From the NCBI GenBank assembly GCA_016177805.1, contig JACOUN010000008.1, positions 62,001 to 126,000 on the forward strand: a DNA stretch of 64,000 nt, given 5' to 3'. Each line of letters starts with the position of its first letter. The stretch's first letter is position 1. Both the position numbers and the translations under genes were made by a program. This document shows positions 52,668-61,100 of this stretch, piece after piece. Under the pieces are notes generated by a model. It had not been told where the DNA came from. It saw nothing but the letters and a program-made list of their open reading frames with translations, and did not search any database. This stretch comes from Rhodocyclales bacterium (GTDB lineage: Bacteria > Pseudomonadota > Gammaproteobacteria > Burkholderiales > Rhodocyclaceae).

Positions 52668-53840
52668 ATGTCCGACACCCACCCGCAATCCCTGGCAACC
52701 CGCGCCATCCACGGCAGCACGCTCAAGGACGCGCACGGCAGCCCGCATACCCCGGTATACAACACCACCACCTTCGGCTTCCCGTCCACCGCCGACCTGC
52801 TCGACGTGGTCGACGGGCGCAAGGCGGGCAGCCTCTACACCCGTTACGGCCTCAACCCGAGCATCTTCGCCCTGGAAGAAACGCTGGCGGGGCTGGAAAA
52901 TGCCGAAATGGCGTGGGCCTTCTGCTCGGGCATGGCGGCGGAAACCGCGTTGTTCCTGACCCACGGCCGCGAGGGCATCGTCTGCATTGGCGACGCCTAC
53001 GGCGGCACGCTCGAACTGCTGGCCTCCCAGCTACCCGCGCTCGGCATCCCCACCCACCTGATCCTGGGCAGCGAAATCGACCGTCTGGACGCGCTGCTGG
53101 CGGGCGGCGCGCGGCTGGTTTTTTTTGAAACGCCGACCAACCCGACCCTCGAACTGTTCGACATCCCGGCCATCTGCGCCACCGCGCACGCACACGGCGC
53201 GCGGGTGGCGGTCGACAACACTTTCGCCTCGCCGGTCAATCAGCGCCCGCTCGAACTGGGCGCAGATTTCGTCGTACACAGCGCCACCAAGTATCTGGGC
53301 GGCCACAGCGACCTGACCGCCGGCACCTTGATGGGGTCGAAGGAGCTGCTGTTGCCGGTGTGGAACTGGCGCAAGAACCTCGGCTCGATGATCGCCCCGG
53401 AAACCGCATCACTGCTCGCGCGCAGCCTGCGCACCCTGGTAGTCCGCGTCCGCGAGCAAAACGCCAGCGCCCAGGCGGTCGCCGAAGCCATGCTCAAGCA
53501 CCCCGCCATCGCGCGCGTGTATTACCCCGGCCTGCCCGACTTTCCCGGACACGCACTGGCCACCGCGCAGATGCACGGCTATGGCGGCATGCTGAGCATC
53601 GAGGTCAAGGGCAGCGGCATCGACGCGACCCGCGTCGCCGACCGGCTGCGCCTGTTCGCCCTGGCCCCCAGCCTCGGCGGCGCCGAAAGCCTGGTCACCC
53701 AGCCATGCACCACCACCCACCACGGCCTCACGCCCGAAGAACGCGCCCGGCGCGGGATCTCCGACGCCATGCTGCGCCTGTCGATCGGACTCGAAGATCC
53801 GGCCGACCTGATCGCTGACCTCGACCAGGCGCTGGGGTAA
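52668..53840 (+). CDS. Cys/Met-metabolism PLP-dependent enzyme (trans-sulfuration family)
   Basis: 390 residues; GGAGG lies 6 bp upstream. 'TRAIHGSTLKDAHGSPHTPV', 'YTRYGLNPSIFALEETLAGL', 'FETPTNPTLELFDIPAI', 'VDNTFASPVNQRPLELGADF' and PLP-lysine 'VHSATKYLGGHSDLTAG'. The family covers cystathionine gamma-synthase, cystathionine gamma/beta-lyase, methionine gamma-lyase and O-acyl-homoserine sulfhydrylase; the sequence does not decide which. Linked to an ArsR-rhodanese regulator, an enzyme releasing or consuming sulfide is plausible (inference). The methyltransferase gene starts 2 bp behind the stop. Confidence 0.92.
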   Translation: MSDTHPQSLATRAIHGSTLKDAHGSPHTPVYNTTTFGFPSTADLLDVVDGRKAGSLYTRYGLNPSIFALEETLAGLENAEMAWAFCSGMAAETALFLTHGREGIVCIGDAYGGTLELLASQLPALGIPTHLILGSEIDRLDALLAGGARLVFFETPTNPTLELFDIPAICATAHAHGARVAVDNTFASPVNQRPLELGADFVVHSATKYLGGHSDLTAGTLMGSKELLLPVWNWRKNLGSMIAPETASLLARSLRTLVVRVREQNASAQAVAEAMLKHPAIARVYYPGLPDFPGHALATAQMHGYGGMLSIEVKGSGIDATRVADRLRLFALAPSLGGAESLVTQPCTTTHHGLTPEERARRGISDAMLRLSIGLEDPADLIADLDQALG

Positions 53841-53842
53841 GC

Positions 53843-54418
53843 ATGAAAGGGCGCGAGAGCGGGATGCCGGATGAAGACCTGTGGCGCAGCTTCTTCGACG
53901 CCGAGGCGGCGGTCGAACAACTGCTCGGCCAGGACGGCGTGCGCGGCGATCTGGTCGAATTCGGCTGCGGCTACGGAACCTTCACCCTGCCCGCCGCGCG
54001 CCGCACCACCGGCATCGTCGCGGCGCTGGACATCGAAGCGGCGATGCTGGCGCATGTTCGCGCCCGCGCCGCGCGCGCCGGCCTGAGCAACATCCGCGCC
54101 GTGCCGCGCGATTTCGTCGCGCACGGCACCGGGCTGGCAAGCGCCAGCCAGGCGCATGCCATGATCTACAACCTGTTGCACCTGGAAGACCCCGTGGCGC
54201 TGCTGCGCGAAGCGCAACGGGTACTGCAGCCCGGCGGCGTCCTTTCGGTCATCCACTGGCGCTGCGACATCCCCACGCCTCGCGGCCCCCCGCTGGCCAT
54301 CCGCCCCACCGCGGAACAATGCCGGCAATGGATGGCGGAAGCGGGATTCGGGTCCATCGCCCACGTCGACCTACGCGACTGCTGCCCTTTTCACTACGGC
54401 TTGGTCGCCACGCGCTGA
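53843..54418 (+). CDS. Class I SAM-dependent methyltransferase
   Basis: 191 residues. Motif I 'GDLVEFGCGYGTFTLPAARR', motif II region 'AALDIEAAMLAHVRARAARA', motif 'QAHAMIYNLLHLEDPVALLR' and 'RVLQPGGVLSVIHW'. No substrate-specific domain. The short coding distance to the PLP enzyme (2 bp) indicates co-expression, so the acceptor may be a sulfur or metalloid compound (inference). Convergent with the Trk/Ktr subunit. Confidence 0.88.
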   Translation: MKGRESGMPDEDLWRSFFDAEAAVEQLLGQDGVRGDLVEFGCGYGTFTLPAARRTTGIVAALDIEAAMLAHVRARAARAGLSNIRAVPRDFVAHGTGLASASQAHAMIYNLLHLEDPVALLREAQRVLQPGGVLSVIHWRCDIPTPRGPPLAIRPTAEQCRQWMAEAGFGSIAHVDLRDCCPFHYGLVATR

Positions 54419-54420
54419 CC

Positions 54421-54436
54421 CACCCCTGCCGGGGTG
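54421..54436. terminator. GC hairpin between convergent genes
   Basis: CACCCC-tgcc-GGGGTG between the methyltransferase and the TrkA-type gene. No T-run on either side, so termination is possible but not proven. Confidence 0.4.
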
Positions 54437-54460
54437 GTCACGGCGCGGTCATTCGGGCAA

Positions 54461-55150
54461 TCACTTGGTGTGACTCGCGAACTGCTCGACCTTGCGCGTC
54501 GGCCCCGACACGATCAGCAAATCGTCGGGAAGCACCAGCGTGGCCGGCGTCGCGTGCTGAAAGTCTTCATTGGCGCGCTTGACCCCGACGACGGTCACGC
54601 CGAATTTCTCGCGTGCGCGGGATTCGGCCAGCACACGGTTGTGCAGTGGCGCGGGGGCATGCACTTTCGCGATCGCGAAACCGTCATCGAACTCGATGTA
54701 ATCCATCATCCTGCCCGACACGAGGTGCGCGACCCGTTCGCCCATGTCGGCCTCCGGATACACCGCGTGATGCGCGCCGATGCGCTGGGCGATCTGGCCG
54801 TGTTCGGTGGTCAGCGCCTTCACCCAGATGTCGGGAATACCGAGCTCGACCAGCGCCATGACGGTCATCAGGCTCGACGCCAGATCGGTGCCGATACCGA
54901 CCACGGCATGCGCGAAATCCGCGACCCCCAACTGGCGCATGATGCCGACGTTGGTCGCATCGGCCTGCACCGTATGCGTCAGCAGATCCGCCCATTCCTG
55001 GACGGGCGAAGCATCCCGGTCAATGCCCATCACGTCATGCCCCATGCGCATCAACGATTGCGCGACCGAACTGCCGAATCGCCCCAAACCGATGACAACC
55101 ACGCTGTCGCCCTTGGAAAAGGCGAACTGTTCGGTAAATAGCCTAGCCAA
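54461..55150 (-). CDS. TrkA/KtrA-type potassium channel gating subunit
   Basis: 229 residues if the TTG at 55150 starts it; it overlaps the TrkH stop by 8 bp and GAGGAG precedes it. RCK N domain: 'SVVVIGLGRFGSSVAQSLMR' (NAD-type GxGxxG), 'GIDRDASPVQEWADL', 'VQADATNVGIMRQLGVADFA', 'VVGIGTDLASSLMT'. RCK C domain 'LHNRVLAESRAREKFGVTVV' follows. It gates the TrkH-type pore in response to nucleotide binding. Peripheral membrane. Confidence 0.92.
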   Translation of the reverse strand: MARLFTEQFAFSKGDSVVVIGLGRFGSSVAQSLMRMGHDVMGIDRDASPVQEWADLLTHTVQADATNVGIMRQLGVADFAHAVVGIGTDLASSLMTVMALVELGIPDIWVKALTTEHGQIAQRIGAHHAVYPEADMGERVAHLVSGRMMDYIEFDDGFAIAKVHAPAPLHNRVLAESRAREKFGVTVVGVKRANEDFQHATPATLVLPDDLLIVSGPTRKVEQFASHTK

Positions 55151-56471
55151 CAATGGGATGCTCCTCTGGATATCGATAGGGCATGCGCCGCTCGCCCAAC
55201 GCAAGGGACGCCGCCAGGGTGATCGTGCCGACCCGCCCGACGTACATCAGCATTGTGAGCATGAGCTGCCCCGATTCGGGCAGGGCCGCAGTGATGCCGG
55301 TGGAAAGGCCGACGGTACCAAACGCGGAGATGACTTCGAAGATCACCTGATCGGTCGGCAATTCGCTGCCGCGCAGGATGAACAAGGTCCCGGCCACCAC
55401 CATCGCGCTGCCCAGCACGAGCACCGTGATGGCCTGTCGCTGCGCCGAATGGCTCACCCGGCGGCCAAAGCCCTCGCTGTCGCTGAGCCCGCGAATCTCG
55501 GCCACCACCAGCATCAGCAGGATCGCGACAGTCCCGACCTTGACGCCACCGGCGGTGCCGGCGCTGCCGCCGCCGACGAACATCAGGAAATAATGCAGTG
55601 CCCAGCTTTCATGGGTCAGCGCGCCGATATCGATGGCATTGAAACCCGCGGTGCGCGCCGACACCGAGGCAAAGGCCGCCGCCAGCAACTTGCCAGGGAT
55701 CGACATCGGTCCGAGGGTTTTCGGGTTCGACCACTCGATCGCGAGCAGAGCCACGGCGGCGCCAACGAGCAGGATGGCCGTGGTCAAGAGCGTGAGCTTG
55801 GTATGCAGCGACCAATGCCGTGGGTCGCGCGACTTGGTCCGGATGTCGTGCAGGACCGGAAAACCGATCCCTCCAACGACGATCGCCACCATGACCGGCA
55901 GCAGGATCAACGCATCGCTCGCGTAGCGCATCAAACTGTCCGCATAGATCGAAAAGCCGGCGTTGTTGAACGCCGACACCGCATGAAACAGCCCGCTCCA
56001 GGCCGCCTCGCCCCATGGCAGCGCGTGGCTGAAATGCAGCCTCAGGGTCAGGATCGTGGCGATGAGGAATTCCGAGGCAAAGGTCGTCACGAGCACCAGC
56101 CGGGCGACGCTCGACACGTCTCCGAGTCCGAGCGTGTGCGTCTCCACCTGGGTAATGAGCTTCGTGCGCAGCCGTAGCGAGCGGTTGACCATGAGCCCGA
56201 GCAAGGTGGCCGCGGTCATCATGCCGAAACCGCCGATCTGGAACAGGACCATGATCACCGTCTGCCCGAAAGCGGACCAGTAAGTGCCGGTATCCACCAC
56301 CACCAGCCCCGTCACGCACACCGCCGAAACCGCCGTGAAGAACGCCGTCAGCCAAGGCACGTCGTGCCCGGCGGGATGCGACCACGGCAGCAGCAGCAGG
56401 ACCGTGCCCATCATGATGGCGAACAGGAAGGCGAACGCGACCGCGCGGGTCGGATGCAGCAGCGATCTCAT
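55143..56471 (-). CDS. TrkH/KtrB-type potassium transporter
   Basis: 442 residues from ATG 56471. Eight-plus hydrophobic segments with four pore loops: 'FTAVSAVCVTGLVVVDTGTY', 'FHAVSAFNNAGFSIY', 'SVSARTAGFNAIDIG', 'ISAFGTVGLSTGITAAL', each with the selectivity-filter Gly. Short form like KtrB (about 450 residues) rather than full TrkH. It pairs with the RCK subunit encoded at its 3' end. Uptake of K+ likely Na+- or H+-linked. The frame to 56603 is longer but without ribosome site. Confidence 0.94.
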   Translation of the reverse strand: MRSLLHPTRAVAFAFLFAIMMGTVLLLLPWSHPAGHDVPWLTAFFTAVSAVCVTGLVVVDTGTYWSAFGQTVIMVLFQIGGFGMMTAATLLGLMVNRSLRLRTKLITQVETHTLGLGDVSSVARLVLVTTFASEFLIATILTLRLHFSHALPWGEAAWSGLFHAVSAFNNAGFSIYADSLMRYASDALILLPVMVAIVVGGIGFPVLHDIRTKSRDPRHWSLHTKLTLLTTAILLVGAAVALLAIEWSNPKTLGPMSIPGKLLAAAFASVSARTAGFNAIDIGALTHESWALHYFLMFVGGGSAGTAGGVKVGTVAILLMLVVAEIRGLSDSEGFGRRVSHSAQRQAITVLVLGSAMVVAGTLFILRGSELPTDQVIFEVISAFGTVGLSTGITAALPESGQLMLTMLMYVGRVGTITLAASLALGERRMPYRYPEEHPIVG

Positions 56472-56980
56472 ACAGCCACCACGGCACGCGAGCGGGCCGA
56501 ACCCGGCGAAGCAACGCTCATTCCGGACTCCACTGCCGGACCGGCGGAAATGCGCCTCGGGCACCCGGCTGGCGCACGATCGCGACGAAACCACGAAAAC
56601 CACATGTGTTCATGCTGTCCGATGATCCTTGTCCAAGCGGTCGACCAGCGTCCCGCATGCAGTGATTCAGCACCATGCTCAACGACGCGGCCAGGATCGC
56701 CAAGAAAGATAGGAGTGCCGTCACCAGCCCAATATTCCAGCGGTCGCCGCGTGACCTGCGGCAAAGCCGGAAATTTACACACATCAGCGTAAAGACTGTG
56801 AGAAAAAAATCGCGCGGCCACGGTAGCACGCCGGGCATCAAGGTCAAGCGCAGCGCCGACCACCATCATCTATTGCATATATTGCACTTATTTCGTTTAA
56901 TGCAGTCATATAGCGCGTCACAACAACAGTACTTGATGTCGTGCACTCTGTGCGACAGTGCAAAACGACTGGGGAAGATC
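56472..56980. other. Gene-poor stretch before the antitoxin gene
   Basis: 509 bp. A minus-strand frame (56518-56847, 109 residues) has one membrane-like segment and no family resemblance; I do not support it. From about 56870 the composition becomes AT-richer (CATCATCTATTGCATATATT), and candidate promoter elements TTGCAC and CATATA precede the antitoxin. Confidence 0.4.
56937..56957. promoter_or_regulatory. Inverted repeat before the antitoxin gene
   Basis: TGTCGTGCAC-tct-GTGCGACA forms a dyad about 25 bp before the ATG. Candidate operator for autoregulation by the DNA-binding antitoxin. Confidence 0.45.
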
Positions 56981-57451
56981 ATGGAAGTCACCAAACGTCC
57001 GACCAAGGCATTGCCATACTTGAACACCCCTGCGGAACAGGAAATGGCTCTCGCCGCTCAAAAATGCATCATGGAGGCACTCGATCACTCCAGAGCCCCA
57101 TCGATCAAGCTGATCGCCAATGGAAACGAAGGCGCCACGCTCGAACTACCGCCGGCCGCCTTGCGCGTCATCGGTCAGGTTCTCGGCTTGATGAGCCAGG
57201 GCAGACCATTCACGCTGGTGCCCAACGACCACGAACTCACGACCATTGAGGCGGCGCGACTACTGAACGTTTCTCGCCCATTCCTGATCAAGGAAATCGA
57301 AGCTCGCCGCCTGGATTGCCGCATGGTCGGCACCCACCGGCGAATTCTCGTTTCCGAACTGGAAACGTATCGTCAAAAGGCTCGCGCCGAACGCGAGGCC
57401 GCCCTCGATGCGATGGGCCGCGACGCGGACGAGCTGGGGCTCGACTACTGA
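56981..57451 (+). CDS. Antitoxin-like HTH protein of a PIN-type TA pair
   Basis: 156 residues from the ATG at 56981 behind GGGGAAGATC. The middle carries an excisionase-type HTH: 'LTTIEAARLLNVSRPFLIKE', 'IEARRLDCRMVGTHRRILVS'. The N-terminal part has 'NGNEGATLELPPAALRVIGQ'. The combination and the overlap with a PIN-domain gene (TGATG) identify it as the antitoxin of a PIN/HTH type II system. It probably represses its own promoter. The C-terminus (REAALDAMGRDADELGLDY) is likely the toxin-contact part. Confidence 0.85.
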   Translation: MEVTKRPTKALPYLNTPAEQEMALAAQKCIMEALDHSRAPSIKLIANGNEGATLELPPAALRVIGQVLGLMSQGRPFTLVPNDHELTTIEAARLLNVSRPFLIKEIEARRLDCRMVGTHRRILVSELETYRQKARAEREAALDAMGRDADELGLDY

Positions 57452-57585
57452 TGGCCGGGCATGCGAGCTACACCGCATTGCTTGATGCCAACACCCTCTA
57501 CCCCATCGTGACCTGCGATGCGCTCCTCAGCCTGGCGAGCACCAGCCTGTTCGCGGCCAAATGGAGCAATTCAGCTCAATCATGA
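57451..57585 (+). pseudogene. Truncated PIN-domain toxin
   Basis: 44 residues: 'YTALLDANTLYPIVTCDALL' with the first catalytic Asp of PIN domains, then 'SLASTSLFAAKWSNSAQS' and a stop. Full toxins have 180 residues or so with three or four more acidic residues. The reading frame is cut where the AT-richer segment with a membrane-protein ORF begins. The antitoxin remains intact, so it may act as an orphan antidote or regulator. Confidence 0.8.
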
Positions 57586-57987
57586 AGATCTGATGATCAA
57601 TAGAACGAGATTCAGAAAGGGAAAAACAGGTGCAAAAAGTAGTGCACCTGATGACGTACACAACAGCGCAGCCTTCATCTTCCCTTTGATCATCAAGCCA
57701 ACAACACCGAATGACATACCGAGTACTTGCGGCCCGAACAGACTCACGGCTATGAGCATGAACAGATACTCAAAACCCTGCTTTTCCGGCTGCAACCACT
57801 CAAACAACAAGCATAAAGAAAAGGCAAAGCAGGCACCGGCCACTTGCTTCGCAAGCAACTTCGTGTCACTCGCACCTATGGGCTCAGTTGATCCTCCCAT
57901 CTTCAAGATCCTGCCGCCCAAGTAAACAGAAGCAATAGAGCAAACAAAGTACAACGGAACAGCAATCACGACGACAGCAAGTCCCAT
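57580..57987 (-). CDS. Hypothetical membrane protein in an AT-richer segment
   Basis: 135 residues with about four hydrophobic segments ('VVVIAVPLYFVCSIASVYLG', 'VAGACFAFSLCLLFEWL', 'EYLFMLIAVSLFGPQVLG', 'GALLFAPVFPFLNLVLLII'). No family recognised. Base composition is clearly lower in GC than the neighbours, suggesting recent transfer. Its 3' end overlaps the truncated toxin gene by 6 bp. No strong ribosome site before the ATG. Confidence 0.5.
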   Translation of the reverse strand: MGLAVVVIAVPLYFVCSIASVYLGGRILKMGGSTEPIGASDTKLLAKQVAGACFAFSLCLLFEWLQPEKQGFEYLFMLIAVSLFGPQVLGMSFGVVGLMIKGKMKAALLCTSSGALLFAPVFPFLNLVLLIIRSS

Positions 57988-58102
57988 GAATTAGGCCTCG
58001 AGAACGCGGATCGGGCGGAGCAGCCTTGAGGCGATTGCGCACCTCCAGAAACCCCGAGTCCAACGAAATTTGATGAGCATACACGCGAACTCGAATTTAC
58101 TA

Positions 58103-61100
58103 CTAAAGCCCCTCCGCCGCCCGCGCCTTCAAGAAAGCCCCCAGTATCTCCCCCGTATACGACCCGCTCGCCGCACACACCCCGTCCACCGTCCCCTGCG
58201 CGACGATCTGTCCGCCGCGCTGGCCGCCTTCGGGGCCGAGGTCGATGAGCCAGTCGGCTTCGGCCATCACGTCGAGGTCGTGTTCGATCACGACCACGGT
58301 GTGGCCGGCGTCGGCGAGGCGGTGCAGGACGTGGATGAGGCGGGCGACGTCGGCCATGTGCAGGCCGACCGTGGGTTCGTCGAGGACGTACAGGGTGTGG
58401 CGGTCGGCGGGCAGCGGGCGGGCGCTGGTGGCGACGGGTTCACCGACGCTGCCGCGCACCTTGGCCAGTTCGGTGACGAGTTTGATGCGCTGGGCTTCGC
58501 CGCCCGACAGGGTGGGGCTGGGCTGGCCCAGGGTCAGGTAGCCGAGGCCGACGTCCTGCAGCAGTTTTAGCGGATGGGCGATCTTCGGGTGCGCGGCGAA
58601 GAACTCGACCGCAGCATCCACCGGCATCGCCAGCACGTCGGCGATGCTGTGTTCGCGCCACGCCACGCTCAGGGTTTCGGGGTTGAAGCGCTGGCCGCCG
58701 CAGGCGTCGCACGGCAGTTTGACGTCGGGCAGGAAGTTCATCTCGACCGTGATCTGGCCCTGCCCTTCGCACACCGGGCAGCGCCCGGCGCCGGTGTTAA
58801 AGGAGAAGCGCGACGCGCTCCAGCCGCGCGCGCGCGCGTCGAAGGTGTCGGCGAAGAGCTTGCGGATCGCGTCCCAGAAGCCGACGTAGGTGGCCGGGCA
58901 GGAGCGCGGGGTCTTGCCTATGGGGGTCTGGTCGACTTCGAGCACGCGCCCGACCTGCTGCCAGCCTTCAAGGGCGGCGCAGCCGCTCACCTCGTCGGTC
59001 ATCACCTTCGATTCGCCCACCTCCACGACCGCGACACTGGCGGATTTGGCCTTGCCGTTGCGCGGGCGCCGGGCGGGTTTGCTTTTCTCCACCGGGCGCC
59101 CCGCCAGCGGCACCTTGCGCGCCAGGTTGGCGAGCAGCACGTCGCGCGCCAGCGTGGACTTGCCCGAGCCGGACACGCCGGTGACCACGGTCAGGCAGCC
59201 GAGCGGCACGCGCGCATCGACATGCTTGAGGTTGTGCAGGCGGGCGCCGCGCACGTGCAGCGACGGATGCGCGTCGCTGACCGCGCGGCGTGGCTGCAGC
59301 GGATGGCGCAGCGGCGCGCGCAGGTAGGCGCCGGTGGCGGACTCGGGGGCGGCGATGAGATCCGCCAGCGTGCCCTGCGCCACCACCTGCCCGCCGCGCA
59401 CTCCGGCGCCGGGACCGAGGTCGATGACGTGGTCGGCGCGGCGTATGGTGTCTTCGTCGTGTTCGACCACGATCAGGGTGTTGCCCCGGTCGCGCAAGGC
59501 TTCGAGGGTGTCGAGCAGCATCAGGTTGTCGCGCGGGTGCAGGCCGATGGTGGGTTCGTCGAGGATGTAGCACACCCCGCGCAGGTTCGACCCCAGTTGC
59601 GCGGCGAGGCGGATGCGCTGCGCCTCGCCCCCCGACAGGGTCGGCGCGCCGCGATCCAGCGCCAGATAACCGAGGCCGACCTGGCGCAGGAAGTCCAGCC
59701 GGCCGTTGATCTCGGACACCAGATCGCGGCCGATGTCGATTTCGCGCCCGCGCAGTTCCAGCCCGGTGAAGAAGGCCGCGACCTCCTCCACCGCCAGTGC
59801 CGACAGGGTGTGGATGCCGCGTTCGCGGAAGCGCACCGCGCGCGCGACCGGGTTGAGGCGCGCGCCGGCACAGGCCGGGCAGACTTCGTCGGTTGCGGCG
59901 TCCGGCTCGCCCAGATCGAGTTCGTTCGGGTCTTCGACGCGCCCGCTGACTTTCACGCCGGTGCCGTAGCAGCTCGGGCACCAGCCGTGCTTGGCGCTGT
60001 AGGAGAACAGACGCGGGTCAGGTTCGGGAAAGCTGGTGCCGCAGCACGGGCACGCGCGCAGGGTCGAAAAGGTGACCGGGGTCGCGCCGAGCACCCCCAG
60101 CGCCAGCACCTTGACCACCCCCTTGCCATGCTCCAGCGCGGTTTCCAGTTGCTCGCGCAGCGTCGCCTCGGTGCGCGGACCGACCAGGACCATGCCCACC
60201 GGCAGATCGATGGTGTGTTCCTGATAGCGGTCCAGGCGCGGCCACTTGCGCGTCGGCAGATAGCCGCCATCCACGCGCAACTGCTCAAAGCCCTTGCCGC
60301 GCGCCCACTTGGCGAGGTCGGTGTACAGCCCCTTGCGGTTCACCACCAGCGGCGCGAGCAGTTCGACCGACTGGCCGGCGTAGTCGCTCTGGATCTGCGC
60401 CGCGATCGCGTCGAAGCTCTGCGGCCTCACCGGCACCTCGCATTGCGGGCAGTACTGGGTGCCGAGCTTGACATACAGCAGGCGCAGGAAGGGCTGGATC
60501 TCGGTCAGCGTGCCGACCGTGCTCTTGCGCCCGCCCCGGCTCACGCGCTGTTCGATCGCGACCGTGGGGGGGATGCCGAACAGCGCGTCGACGTCGGGCC
60601 GGCTGGCCGGCTGGACGAACTGGCGCGCGTAGGCGTTGAGCGATTCGAGGTAGCGGCGCTGGCCTTCGCCGAACACGATGTCGAACGCGAGCGTGGACTT
60701 GCCCGAGCCTGACAGGCCGGTGATCACGGTGAAACGGTCGCGCGGGATGCTGACGCTGACGTTCTTCAGGTTGTGTTCGCGCGCGTGGCGGATTTCGATC
60801 CGCGCGGCGGCCGGCACCCGGTAGGGGGCCACCGCTTCGGCGGCGACGAGCGCCGGCGCCGCGCCGGCCAGCGTCTCGGCGTAGTCGCGCAGCGCCCGCC
60901 CGGTGTGCGACGCGGCGCACGCCATCACGGTTGCCGGACTTCCCTCCGCGACCAGCGCCCCGCCCTCGTCGCCCCCTTCCGGGCCGAGGTCGATCAGCCA
61001 GTCGGCGGCCGCCAGCACGTCGAGGTTGTGTTCGATCACGATCAGCGCGTGCCCGGCGTCGAGCAGCTTGCCGAAGGCGCGCAACAGCGTCGCGACGTCC

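Noticed and set aside
56518-56847. 109-codon minus-strand frame with one hydrophobic stretch
   Set aside because: No ribosome site, no family resemblance and composition not distinct; could be real but unsupported.
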